A stretch of DNA of 64,000 nucleotides. Origin: Pseudomonas rhizophila. Lineage in GTDB: Bacteria > Pseudomonadota > Gammaproteobacteria > Pseudomonadales > Pseudomonadaceae. The position numbers were made by a program, and so were the translations under genes. Below the pieces are notes generated by a model, which did no database searches, was not told where the DNA came from, and saw nothing but the letters and a program-made list of their open reading frames with translations. Below are positions 56,315-64,000 of this stretch, piece by piece. The stretch is from the NCBI RefSeq assembly GCF_003033885.1, contig NZ_CP024081.1, forward strand, positions 3,658,554 through 3,722,553, written 5' to 3'. Position 1 is the stretch's first letter. Each line of letters starts with the position of its first letter.

Positions 56315-58054
56315 TCACAACTTCGGCAACTGTCCGATCCGCCCCATCATCTCGGTCACGATCTGCAGGTCCAGAAGAAACTGCTCGACCGTCTTGAACT
56401 CGTTGTCGTTATGCCCGGTGTACTTGACGTCGGGCATGGCCAGGCCGAACTGCACGCCGTTGGGCAAGTCATGAACCGAAGTGGCGCCAGCGGAGGTGCC
56501 GTACTTGTGCTCCATGCCGAGGTTTTCGCTGGCCACGGCCAACAGTGCCTTGACCCATTCACCGTCCGGGTTGCGATACATCGGCTCATCGATTGAATAA
56601 TCGAACGCCACGGCGACCTCCGTCTTCTTGCTCCAGGCGGCCAGTTTGTCGGTGATTTCAGCCTTGATCGCTTCCGTCGGCTTGCCCACCGGCACGCGCA
56701 GATTGACGGCCAGCTTGAAGACTTTGTCATCCATGCCGACATACGTCAGGGAAGCGGTCAGCGGCCCCATGAAGGCGTCGGAAAAGCCAATCCCCAGTTT
56801 GCTTCCCAGGTAGTCCAGGCCCCAGTTGTCGGCGGCATAGCGGGCGGCATCGGTGATGTGGTTGTGCTTGAGCGCAACCTTGCCCTCGAGGCTGTTGATG
56901 AAGTCCAGCATCCTCGCCACCGGGTTGACCCCGGACTCTGGTTCTGAGGAATGGGCGGAGACGCCGGTGAAGGTCAGTTTGACGTCCTTACCGACGACCG
57001 CGGTGGTCACCTGGAAGTCGCCGCCATTGCCCTTGGCATATTCGGAAGCGGCTTTTTGCAGCGTCGCGGCCAGTTCAGCAGGCTGATCGCCCACGAAGGT
57101 AGCGACCGATGTGGACGGAATCTGATTGGTGGCCAGGCCACCGGTCATCGCCGTGATCTCAGCGCCTTTGCCCTGGGCCGCACGCCGGGCGAAGTTGGCC
57201 ATGACGGTGCCATAGCCTTTTTCGGCAATCACCACCGGGTAGCCGCCATCCAGCGCCAGGTTGTAGTTGGGGGTTGGGTTGCGCTCGAAGTAATAGGGGA
57301 TGGCGTCGCCGGTGGTTTCCTCGGTGGTGTCTACCAGCAGTTTGAAATTCCTCGCCAGCGGCAGGTTTTCTTCCTTGATGATCTTCATGGCGTACAGCGC
57401 CACGACAATGCCGTTCTTATCATCTTCGGTGCCCCGCCCGTACATGCGGTCGCCCACCAGGGTGACCTTGAACGGATCCAGACGAGTGCCGTCTTTCAAT
57501 ACCCAGTTTTCCGGGGTCACCGGCACGACGTCGGCATGGGCGTGAATGCCCACGACTTCGTCGCCACTGCCATGCAGTGAAATCTCGTAGACGCGGTTGT
57601 CGATGTTGCGAAAGTCCAGGTTGAAGGCTAGGGCAAGGCGCTTGATCTTGTCCGCGATCTTGAGGAACTCGGGGTTCTCGTGCTGGGCAACACCGTCCTT
57701 GCGAAAGGTCGGGATCGCCACCAGTTCGCGCAGGGTTTCGGTAGCGGCGTTGCCGTATTTCACCCGTGCATAGAGGCCGAGCAGACGATGAATTTCGTTC
57801 TGCTGCTCAGCCGTAAGGGGTTTGTTGTCGAGGAACGTGCTGATGGCCGGGCCGAGCTTGGCGGTTTCGGCCAACTCACTCCTGGCCACATTTCCCAGGA
57901 ACTGCCTGAAGTCGGTGACGGAGGTGTCAGCGAGGGTTTTGACGAGGGACGAACTCTGTTGCGCAGTGATGTTGGCCAAGGCGGGTGGGGTGATCGACGC
58001 CAGGCTGGACAGCAGCAGGGTGCTCACGGCCAGGTGCTTGAGGGATAAGTTCAT
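56315..58054 (-). CDS. Secreted M20-family dipeptidase
   Basis: A 579-residue exported peptidase. After a signal peptide (about residues 1-28) come the M20 metal-site blocks: GIHAHADVVPV, YGRGTEDDKNG and DTTEETTGD, then the dimerisation domain. It resembles the PepV/Xaa-His type. ATG at 58054 is preferred; the frame is open to 58114. Not obviously linked to denitrification. Confidence 0.9.
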   Translation of the reverse strand: MNLSLKHLAVSTLLLSSLASITPPALANITAQQSSSLVKTLADTSVTDFRQFLGNVARSELAETAKLGPAISTFLDNKPLTAEQQNEIHRLLGLYARVKYGNAATETLRELVAIPTFRKDGVAQHENPEFLKIADKIKRLALAFNLDFRNIDNRVYEISLHGSGDEVVGIHAHADVVPVTPENWVLKDGTRLDPFKVTLVGDRMYGRGTEDDKNGIVVALYAMKIIKEENLPLARNFKLLVDTTEETTGDAIPYYFERNPTPNYNLALDGGYPVVIAEKGYGTVMANFARRAAQGKGAEITAMTGGLATNQIPSTSVATFVGDQPAELAATLQKAASEYAKGNGGDFQVTTAVVGKDVKLTFTGVSAHSSEPESGVNPVARMLDFINSLEGKVALKHNHITDAARYAADNWGLDYLGSKLGIGFSDAFMGPLTASLTYVGMDDKVFKLAVNLRVPVGKPTEAIKAEITDKLAAWSKKTEVAVAFDYSIDEPMYRNPDGEWVKALLAVASENLGMEHKYGTSAGATSVHDLPNGVQFGLAMPDVKYTGHNDNEFKTVEQFLLDLQIVTEMMGRIGQLPKL

Positions 58055-58185
58055 TGGTAGAGGCATTCCTTTGCAGACGGTGGGAAAGAAGTGACTGATT
58101 GATGGAACACTCACTTACAACCTAGCACCGAGAAGGACCTGCCGGGAGTTTTGTAATCAACATTAATGCATGCCGATCCATTGCT

Positions 58186-58282
58186 ATCGCGAGCAGGCTC
58201 GCTCCCACAAGGGATTAGGGGTGGTCACACGATCTTGTGTCCACTTTGCAATCCCTGTGGGAGCGAGCCTGCTCGCGATAGC
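58186..58282. repeat. REPIN between rlhA and the dipeptidase gene
   Basis: Type A arms TATCGCGAGCAGGCTCGCTC and complement about a 55-base centre, ending right at the rlhA stop. Confidence 0.92.
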
Positions 58283-60283
58283 TTAATGCGGCGCGCGAGG
58301 GATCGTCTTGAGCAGGTCTTCCGGGCTGATGTGACCGACGATGGGCTCCGCGCTGCTGCCCGGCAGCGGCAGGTCGAGGATGTGCCCCTTGATCTTGCCG
58401 ACCACATGCATCTCGCAGGGTTTGCAGTCGAACTTCAGCGTCAGCACCTCGTCACCATGGATCAACTGCATCGGCGCAACCTTGGTGCGCACGCCGGTGA
58501 CGCCCTTGGCCTGCTTGGGACAGAGGTTGAACGAGAAACGCAGACAGTGCTTGGTGATCATCACCGGTACTTCACCGGTTTCTTCGTGGGCTTCGAACGC
58601 CGCATCGATCAGTTTCACACCGTGGCGATGATAAAAATCCCGGGCCTTCTGGTTGTAGACGTTGGCCAGGAACGACAGGTGCGACTCCGGGTACACCGGC
58701 GGTGGATTGGTCTCGGCCTTGCGCCCCCCTCGGGGATGGGCCTCGACACGGGCGGTGGTCAGGGCTTCGATGACTTCGCGGCGCACCGCCTTGAGCTGCG
58801 AGTTGGGAATGAAATACGCCTGGGGCGCATCCAGCTCGATGGCGGTGGCGTGGTACTCGGTGGTGCCCAGTTGGCCGAGCAGGTCGTGCAGTTGCTCCAG
58901 CGCCTGCTCCGGCTTGTTCGCCAGGCCGAATGGCCCGTCCAGGCTGACGCTGGCGCTGACGCCTTCCTCGCTGGTAGCAGTCAGCTCCAGGCGCTCTTCA
59001 CGCAGGCGTGCGACCCAGGCAACGCCCACCCGGCGCTCGGCGGAGGTCTTGAGCAGCGCTTGCTGCCAGTTGTGGTCCAGGTTACGACTCAGCGGGTGGT
59101 TGGGGCGTAATGTGTGCAACCCTGCCGGCATTTCATTGGGCTCGACGCGGTAGCGGTAACGCTTCTGGCCGTCTTCCTCGAATTCGCCCTTGGGCTCGGC
59201 GATGTTGGCGCGAAAACCCACCACTTCACGCTTGACCAGCACGTTGAGGCCATCGCCGTTGGACAGCGGATCAAAGGTCACGACTTGCAGGTCGCGCTTG
59301 CCGACTTTCTCCACCACGCCCACCGGCACGCCGGTAAAGGTCGGGGAATCGAAGGCGCCGATGTCGATCTTGCGCTCGCTGACGAAGTAGTCGGTGCTGC
59401 CGCGGTGGAACGTCTTCTCCGGGTCGGGCAGGAAGAAGTGCGCGGTGCGACCGCTGGAGGCGCGGGCCAGGTCCGGACGGTCTTCGAGGACATCGTCCAG
59501 GCGCTGGCGGTAGTAGGCGGTGATGTTCTTCACATAGCCCATGTCCTTGTAGCGTCCTTCGATCTTGAACGAACGCACACCGGCTTCCACCAGGGCGCGG
59601 ATGTTGGCGCTCTGGTTGTTGTCCTTCATCGACAGCAGGTGCTTCTCATAGGCAACCACCCGGCCCTGATCATCCTTGAGGGTGTAGGGCAGGCGACAGG
59701 CCTGGGAGCAATCACCACGGTTGGCGCTGCGGCCGTTCTGGGCGTGGGAGATATTGCATTGGCCGGAAAACGCCACGCACAGCGCGCCGTGGATAAAGAA
59801 CTCGATGGCCGCGTCGGTTTCGTCGGCGATGGCGCGGATTTCCTGCAGGTTCAACTCCCGCGCCAGTACCAGTTGGGAGAAACCGGCCTGATCAAGGAAC
59901 TTTGCCCGTGCCAGGGTACGGATGTCGGTCTGGGTGCTGGCGTGCAGTTCGATCGGCGGGATGTCCAGTTCCATCACCCCTAGATCCTGGACGATCAACG
60001 CATCGACACCCGCATCGTACAACTGGTGGATCAACTGGCGGGCCGGCTCCAGTTCGTTGTCATGCAGGATGGTGTTGATCGTGGTGAACACCCGGGCGTG
60101 GTAGCGATGGGCGAACTCCACCAACCGGGCGATATCACTCACCTCGTTACAGGCGTTGTGACGCGCGCCGAAACTCGGGCCACCGATGTACACGGCGTCA
60201 GCGCCATGCAGGATGGCCTCGCGGGCGATGGTCACGTCGCGGGCGGGGCTGAGCAATTCCAGATGATGTTTGGGCAAGGACAT
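58283..60283 (-). CDS. rlhA: RlhA, U32-family 23S rRNA C2501 hydroxylation protein
   Basis: A 666-residue U32 protein with the N-terminal block HLELLSPARDVTIAREAILHGADAVYIGGPSFGARHNA and cysteine set CVAFSGQC, GDCSQAC. The length and N-terminus match RlhA (formerly YdcP), not the shorter TrhP/YegQ. RlhA makes 5-hydroxycytidine in 23S rRNA with prephenate. It is a relative of UbiU/UbiV at 29378-31274. Confidence 0.92.
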   Translation of the reverse strand: MSLPKHHLELLSPARDVTIAREAILHGADAVYIGGPSFGARHNACNEVSDIARLVEFAHRYHARVFTTINTILHDNELEPARQLIHQLYDAGVDALIVQDLGVMELDIPPIELHASTQTDIRTLARAKFLDQAGFSQLVLARELNLQEIRAIADETDAAIEFFIHGALCVAFSGQCNISHAQNGRSANRGDCSQACRLPYTLKDDQGRVVAYEKHLLSMKDNNQSANIRALVEAGVRSFKIEGRYKDMGYVKNITAYYRQRLDDVLEDRPDLARASSGRTAHFFLPDPEKTFHRGSTDYFVSERKIDIGAFDSPTFTGVPVGVVEKVGKRDLQVVTFDPLSNGDGLNVLVKREVVGFRANIAEPKGEFEEDGQKRYRYRVEPNEMPAGLHTLRPNHPLSRNLDHNWQQALLKTSAERRVGVAWVARLREERLELTATSEEGVSASVSLDGPFGLANKPEQALEQLHDLLGQLGTTEYHATAIELDAPQAYFIPNSQLKAVRREVIEALTTARVEAHPRGGRKAETNPPPVYPESHLSFLANVYNQKARDFYHRHGVKLIDAAFEAHEETGEVPVMITKHCLRFSFNLCPKQAKGVTGVRTKVAPMQLIHGDEVLTLKFDCKPCEMHVVGKIKGHILDLPLPGSSAEPIVGHISPEDLLKTIPRAPH

Positions 60284-60400
60284 TTGTTTTTAGTCAGGCT
60301 GATCACGGTCGAAGCGCGCATTGTAGCCGCCAGGCGCCCGGCCGGCACCTGTGGACTTGGATTTGCGCGATATGACCGATATGCGGCTTCGCCCCGTGGG

Positions 60401-61969
60401 TCATCCCGGCGAAGCATCAGGGCTGCACCAGCGGTTTCTCCCGGTGTTTTTTGCCAGATACAAGAACGCATCAGCGGCCTTGATCAGCATGGCCGGGGTC
60501 ACGTCCTCGATGCTTGGCCGGCAGGTGGTGATGCCCGCGCTGGCGGTGACCAGGCCCAAGGGATGGTCGCCGTGTTCGATGTTCAGCGCCCTGATGGACT
60601 CCAGAATCTCTTGTGCGATCGTGGCGGCCCCCGCGCTGTGGGTGTCGGGCAGCAAAATGGTGAATTCTTCACCCCCGTAGCGCACCGCCAGGTCGCCGGG
60701 CCGTTTGATCGCTTGCTGGATCGCCCCCGCGATCGCGCGCAGACAGTCGTCCCCGGCAGCATGGCCGTATTTGTCGTTGTAGCGTTTGAAGTAATCGACA
60801 TCAAGCATGATCAAGGCCAAGGAGGCGTGCTGACGCCTGGCCCGGCGAATCTCATCGGCCAATGCAATGTCCAGCCGTCTGCGGTTGCCCAAACCGGTCA
60901 GGCTGTCGGTCAGTGCCATGTCCCGCATGGTTTGGTGGGCGCTGCGAATCTGTTTCTCCATGGTCATTCTGTAGCGCAACTGGCTCAACACGATCAGCCC
61001 AAAGCCGACGAGTATCACGATCAGGAATATCAGTACGAAGCCGGTCTTGAGCAGATCGTGACGCCAGGGGGTGATGATCGATTCGCGAGACAATCCGGCC
61101 TCGACCACCAGCGGATAAGTGGTCAAGGCTCGGTAGCCATAAATGCGTTCAGTGCCGTCGACGACGGCCCTGGCCTCGGCGACGCCCTGATTGGAGTTGG
61201 GCAAGTGGTCACGGAAGATCACGCTATTGACCAGGCTCTTGCCGACCACCGAGGCGACGAAGGGCCGCCGGACCAGAATCGTGCCATCTCGAAGGGCCAG
61301 GACCAGGGCTCCCTTGTCGTCGATCTTGAAGTCGCCGTAGTAGTCCACGAAATAGCTGACCTTGACCGTTCCCAGCAACACACCGGCGAACGAGCCGTCA
61401 GGATTGTTCAAGCGGCGGGAGATGGGGATGATCAGGTCATTGGTGGATCGGCTCCTGATCACTTCGCCGATCCGCACGCTTCGGTCCTCGTGGGTGCGGT
61501 GATACTGGAAGTAGTCGCGGTCGGCATTGTTTGCCGAGTCAGGCGTTGTTTGCTTGTCTGTCACTATCCACTGCCCGTCGGGGCCGTAGATAAACAAACC
61601 GTGCAACTGCGGCATGATGGCCGACTGTTGCACCAGCAGCTTATGGATGCGCGGGATGTCGATGTTCTGCAGGCCATCGCCTTCCACTCGCTCGCTGAGT
61701 GCTGCGGTCACCACGTCCACTTGCCGGATGGTGTCTTCGGCGTGCTGGGCCGTCGCTCGCGCCAGGTTTGTCACCGAATCGCGGGCCGAGGCAAAGGCAG
61801 AGCGATAGTCACGCCATGTTCTCCAGCCTTCAACGGCCAGGAACACCATCACCACCACCAGCATGAAAGTGATGGTGAGCCGCAGGGCAGCTCCGGCCCG
61901 CGCTACCTGAGGGGGAAAGGATTCGTCAGCACTTTCTTTCTTTAGCTGCGGCCGTTCACGTCCGAGCAT
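60401..61969 (-). CDS. Diguanylate cyclase with periplasmic Cache sensor
   Basis: A 522-residue membrane protein with two helices bounding a dCACHE-like domain (RDYFQYHRTHEDRS, IPISRRLNNPDGSFAG), then a GGDEF domain with active RYGGEEF and the inhibitory site RxxD (RPGD) five residues before it. It makes c-di-GMP. The ATG at 61969 is better placed after AAGGA than the one at 61975. Confidence 0.92.
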   Translation of the reverse strand: MLGRERPQLKKESADESFPPQVARAGAALRLTITFMLVVVMVFLAVEGWRTWRDYRSAFASARDSVTNLARATAQHAEDTIRQVDVVTAALSERVEGDGLQNIDIPRIHKLLVQQSAIMPQLHGLFIYGPDGQWIVTDKQTTPDSANNADRDYFQYHRTHEDRSVRIGEVIRSRSTNDLIIPISRRLNNPDGSFAGVLLGTVKVSYFVDYYGDFKIDDKGALVLALRDGTILVRRPFVASVVGKSLVNSVIFRDHLPNSNQGVAEARAVVDGTERIYGYRALTTYPLVVEAGLSRESIITPWRHDLLKTGFVLIFLIVILVGFGLIVLSQLRYRMTMEKQIRSAHQTMRDMALTDSLTGLGNRRRLDIALADEIRRARRQHASLALIMLDVDYFKRYNDKYGHAAGDDCLRAIAGAIQQAIKRPGDLAVRYGGEEFTILLPDTHSAGAATIAQEILESIRALNIEHGDHPLGLVTASAGITTCRPSIEDVTPAMLIKAADAFLYLAKNTGRNRWCSPDASPG

Positions 61970-62126
61970 TAACATTTCCTTCTACAGCAGCGCGACTGCG
62001 CATTATTAGGGCGCAGGCTACCTTATCCGATAACAGCACGTTAGCTGAAGGATTCGAGGCAGGCACAGATCGCCAAAGCACGGGTGGATATAAAAGGCCA
62101 TAACTCGCGAATCCACTCAAAAAAGC

Positions 62127-62150
62127 TGTACAAATCATACTTCATGTACA
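62127..62150 (+). promoter_or_regulatory. LitR/PplR-type light-response operator
   Basis: TGTACA-N12-TGTACA. The consensus reported for class II LitR proteins (PplR) of P. putida is T(G/A)TACA-N12-TGTA(C/T)A, and both halves fit exactly. It lies 41 bases before the chalcone-isomerase-like ATG. The light-induced regulons of pseudomonads include genes of this kind. Confidence 0.78.
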
Positions 62151-62190
62151 ACTATTGAGCGACCTTCGGCAATCCAGTGATGTTTTTTCA

Positions 62191-62757
62191 ATGGCAAGGT
62201 CGTTTGCGTTCAAGAAAAGCCTGAGCCGGTTCATGGCCTGCGTTTTGGTGCTTTACGCCAGCCAAGCTCTGTGCGACTGGCGCACGGTACTGCCTGACGC
62301 CCGTCTGGTGGGGCAAGCCGATTATTCCTGGTACGGGTTCGATCTCTACCAGGCCAGGTTATGGAGTGCGACCTTGCAACCCAGCCTGGAAACGCCGCTG
62401 GCACTTGAGCTGAATTACCGCCGCACGATCAGCAAGCAAACCTTGGTGCAAGCGAGCATCGAGGAGATGCGCCGAATCGCGGGTAAATCCCTGGACCCAG
62501 TACAGCTCGACAGCTGGAGCGATGACATGCGGCGGTCCTTCGTCGACGTCAGGCCAGGCAGTCAAATCACCGGGCTTTACCTGCCCGGCAAGGGTTGCCG
62601 CTTTTATGTCGACGGGCGCTTGACCCATGAAGTCGCCGACTCATCGTTCGCTCGAAGTTTCTTCGCCATCTGGCTCGATCCCCGCACCCGGCATCCGGAG
62701 TTGCGGCAACAGCTGCTGGGGCTCAATAACGCGCGCGTAGGGGGGCAAACACCATGA
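62191..62757 (+). CDS. Chalcone-isomerase-like protein
   Basis: A 188-residue exported protein with a hydrophobic N-terminus (SRFMACVLVLYASQALCDW) and the chalcone-isomerase-like fold block FDLYQARLWSATLQPSLETPLALELNYRR. The family does not isomerise chalcones in bacteria; role unknown. The start is uncertain: ATG at 62191 is chosen, TTG at 62155 and ATG at 62233 are alternatives. Confidence 0.8.
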   Translation: MARSFAFKKSLSRFMACVLVLYASQALCDWRTVLPDARLVGQADYSWYGFDLYQARLWSATLQPSLETPLALELNYRRTISKQTLVQASIEEMRRIAGKSLDPVQLDSWSDDMRRSFVDVRPGSQITGLYLPGKGCRFYVDGRLTHEVADSSFARSFFAIWLDPRTRHPELRQQLLGLNNARVGGQTP

Positions 62758-63293
62758 CTCGGCTAATGGTTGGACTGCTTTTAATGATGAGTTTGACCAG
62801 TTGCGGGAACGTGAATGTCGATCGTTATGCCGACCAGCAACCGCAGCTGGATCTGGTGCGCTTCTTCAGTCAGCCAATCAAGGCCTGGGGCATCTATCAA
62901 AAACGTTCCGGCGAGGTCATCAAGCGTTTCGAGGTTGAGATATTGAGTCACCGTGAAGGTGAACAGCTGATTCTCGATGAGCGCTTTCTCTACAGTGATG
63001 GCAGCCGACAACGGCGCGTATGGACGCTGACCCCCGATGGCCCGGGGCTCTGGCGCGGTCGCGCCGACGATGTGATCGGCGAGGCGCGGGGAGAGGTGGC
63101 CGGCAACGCGCTGCGCTGGTGCTATCGATTGAACCTGCCAGTAGACGGATCGACTTACGAAGTGACTTTTGACGACTGGATGTACTTGATGGACGAAGAC
63201 ACGATGATCAACCGCTCGAGCATGAGCAAGTTTGGCGTCGAGTTGGGCCAGGTCACGCTGTTTTTCCGTCGTCAGGGCGGGGGCGCGCCATGA
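62754..63293 (+). CDS. DUF3833 lipoprotein
   Basis: A 179-residue lipoprotein (lipobox LTSC, Cys17) of the DUF3833 family, with FFSQPIKAWGIYQKRSGEVIKRF and FDDWMYLMDEDTMINRSSMSKFG. It overlaps the preceding gene (ATGA), so the two form an operon behind the LitR-type operator. Function unknown. Confidence 0.88.
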   Translation: MTRLMVGLLLMMSLTSCGNVNVDRYADQQPQLDLVRFFSQPIKAWGIYQKRSGEVIKRFEVEILSHREGEQLILDERFLYSDGSRQRRVWTLTPDGPGLWRGRADDVIGEARGEVAGNALRWCYRLNLPVDGSTYEVTFDDWMYLMDEDTMINRSSMSKFGVELGQVTLFFRRQGGGAP

Positions 63294-63595
63294 ACCTGCA
63301 AACCCTGATCGAGCTGGCCATCGAAGGCCGGGTACACGAGCTGGAGTTATGGTCGCTGGAGGGCGGTATCTACGTGTTGCGTGCGCGACTGGACCGCGGG
63401 TTTCGTACGTTGCTCGACGACTCCGGACGAACATTGCATTTGCGATCCACCACCCATTTGCGTGAGTTGCTGCGTGACGCGCCGCGGTTACCCTGCATGT
63501 TGGTACAGCATGTCGTTCACGACGAAATGTGTGGCCAGCGCGAGGGGCCGATAGAGCCTTTGCGTGTGCCACTTTTTCTGGATGAACCTTGGTAA
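63290..63595 (+). CDS. DUF6482 protein
   Basis: A 101-residue cytoplasmic protein, with VHELELWSLEGGIYVLRARLDRGFRTLLDDSG typical of the DUF6482 family. The start overlaps the DUF3833 stop. Function unknown. Confidence 0.8.
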   Translation: MNLQTLIELAIEGRVHELELWSLEGGIYVLRARLDRGFRTLLDDSGRTLHLRSTTHLRELLRDAPRLPCMLVQHVVHDEMCGQREGPIEPLRVPLFLDEPW

Positions 63596-63602
63596 TAATG
63601 TT

Positions 63603-63644
63603 CGCCTGGCGCGGGTTCTGACCTCAATGGGGATCAGCCAGGCG
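63603..63644. terminator. Inverted repeat between convergent genes
   Basis: CGCCTGGC at 63603-63610 and GCCAGGCG at 63637-63644. The right arm is inside the last codons of the DUF2878 gene. No T run, so only a possible terminator. Confidence 0.4.
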
Positions 63645-64000
63645 CAACGCCAACGGCAGCCAGAGTGCCCACAAGGGCGCTAGCACCAGAGCGGTTCCCA
63701 CGATGCCAAGCGGCAGCGCAACGCCGGCCAGTGGAGCGCCTGCGCAATAGGCTAGCGGACCGCCGACCATGCCCACCAACGCACCGCGCCAAACAGGCTG
63801 TACGGCCCAGGCCAGGCTGTGCCGCAAGCTTGTGGCAAACACCAGCCAGAGCAGCGCAAGCCAGAGGGGCAGGGCGGTCTGAGCGAATCCGAACAGACCC
63901 AGCACGCCCAGGCTCCAGTCCAGCACCATGCCGCACAGCCCCACGCGCATCACTGCACGCAACTCGGCCCGGGGCTGTGGACAGAAGCTCAGGTGAGCCA
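63624..64000 (-). CDS. DUF2878 membrane protein (5' truncated by window)
   Basis: The frame is open through the window edge. Upstream of the nominal start at 63962 the translation is AHLSFCPQPRAELRAVMRVG, which matches the family's WxH...PRxELR block, so the true start is beyond 64000. Four or so hydrophobic helices follow. DUF2878 genes often accompany DUF3833 and chalcone-isomerase-like genes in pseudomonads, here in convergent orientation. Confidence 0.82.
   Translation of the reverse strand, partial: AHLSFCPQPRAELRAVMRVGLCGMVLDWSLGVLGLFGFAQTALPLWLALLWLVFATSLRHSLAWAVQPVWRGALVGMVGGPLAYCAGAPLAGVALPLGIVGTALVLAPLWALWLPLALRLADPH

Overview
The window is chromosomal DNA of a denitrifying Pseudomonas, most likely of the P. 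fluorescens group. The signs are high GC, two families of dispersed inverted REP/REPIN repeats typical of that group, and genes that read like orthologues of the P. aeruginosa denitrification set. It is a nearly complete denitrification and anaerobic-growth island of about 50 kb, followed by an iron-uptake cluster and ordinary accessory genes.

Layout. 1-5743 (+): end of nosR, then nosZDFYL (nitrous oxide reductase and its copper assembly). 5794-14994 (-): nirSMCFDLGHJEN (cytochrome cd1 nitrite reductase, its cytochromes and heme d1 synthesis). 15193-20948 (+): nirQ, nirO/norE-like, nirP/norF-like, norC, norB, norD (NO reductase). 20953-21960 (-): a DnrP-like protein, the NO-sensing regulator dnr, and a possible 29-codon small gene. 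22412-26562: nnrS, a small membrane protein, dnrN (iron-sulfur repair, -) and norR (NO-sensing sigma54 activator, +). 26761-32127 (+): PdxH-like oxidase, moaB, moeA, then ubiUVT for oxygen-independent ubiquinone synthesis and a DGC-domain protein. 32265-35739 (-): a second Dnr-type regulator, narL and narX. 36050-47535 (+): narK1K2GHJI, a parvulin-type isomerase and moaA. 47806-50706 (+): anaerobic ribonucleotide reductase, with the glycyl-radical domain on its own 53-residue gene, then nrdG. 50830-52452: a chemoreceptor. 52654-55757 (-): ftrABCD-type ferrous iron uptake. 55959-64000: a small Cys-rich DUF3079 protein, a secreted M20 dipeptidase, rlhA, a diguanylate cyclase, and a chalcone-isomerase-like/DUF3833/DUF6482 operon facing a truncated DUF2878 gene.

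How it works together. Nitrate enters by NarK1/K2 and is reduced by NarGHI, which needs molybdenum cofactor from MoaA/MoaB/MoeA. NirS, NorCB and NosZ then take nitrite to N2. UbiUVT and NrdDG supply quinone and deoxynucleotides without oxygen. ANR/DNR boxes (TTGAY-N4-RTCAA) stand before nirS/nirQ, norC, the PdxH-like gene, ubiU, narK1, nrdD and the DUF3079 gene. For most, the box centre lies about 41.5 bases before the start site I would predict.

The most interesting signal is a pair of matching NorR/sigma54 control regions. Each has a -24/-12 element, then 42 bases to the first of three GGT-N7-ACC sites, which are spaced 25 and 19-20 bases apart. One copy drives dnrN, next to norR. The other points at the 29-codon small gene and dnr, which would place the master NO regulator under NorR. 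A light-response (LitR/PplR-type) operator at 62127-62150 and a REP element that has become the coding end of nirH are also worth attention.
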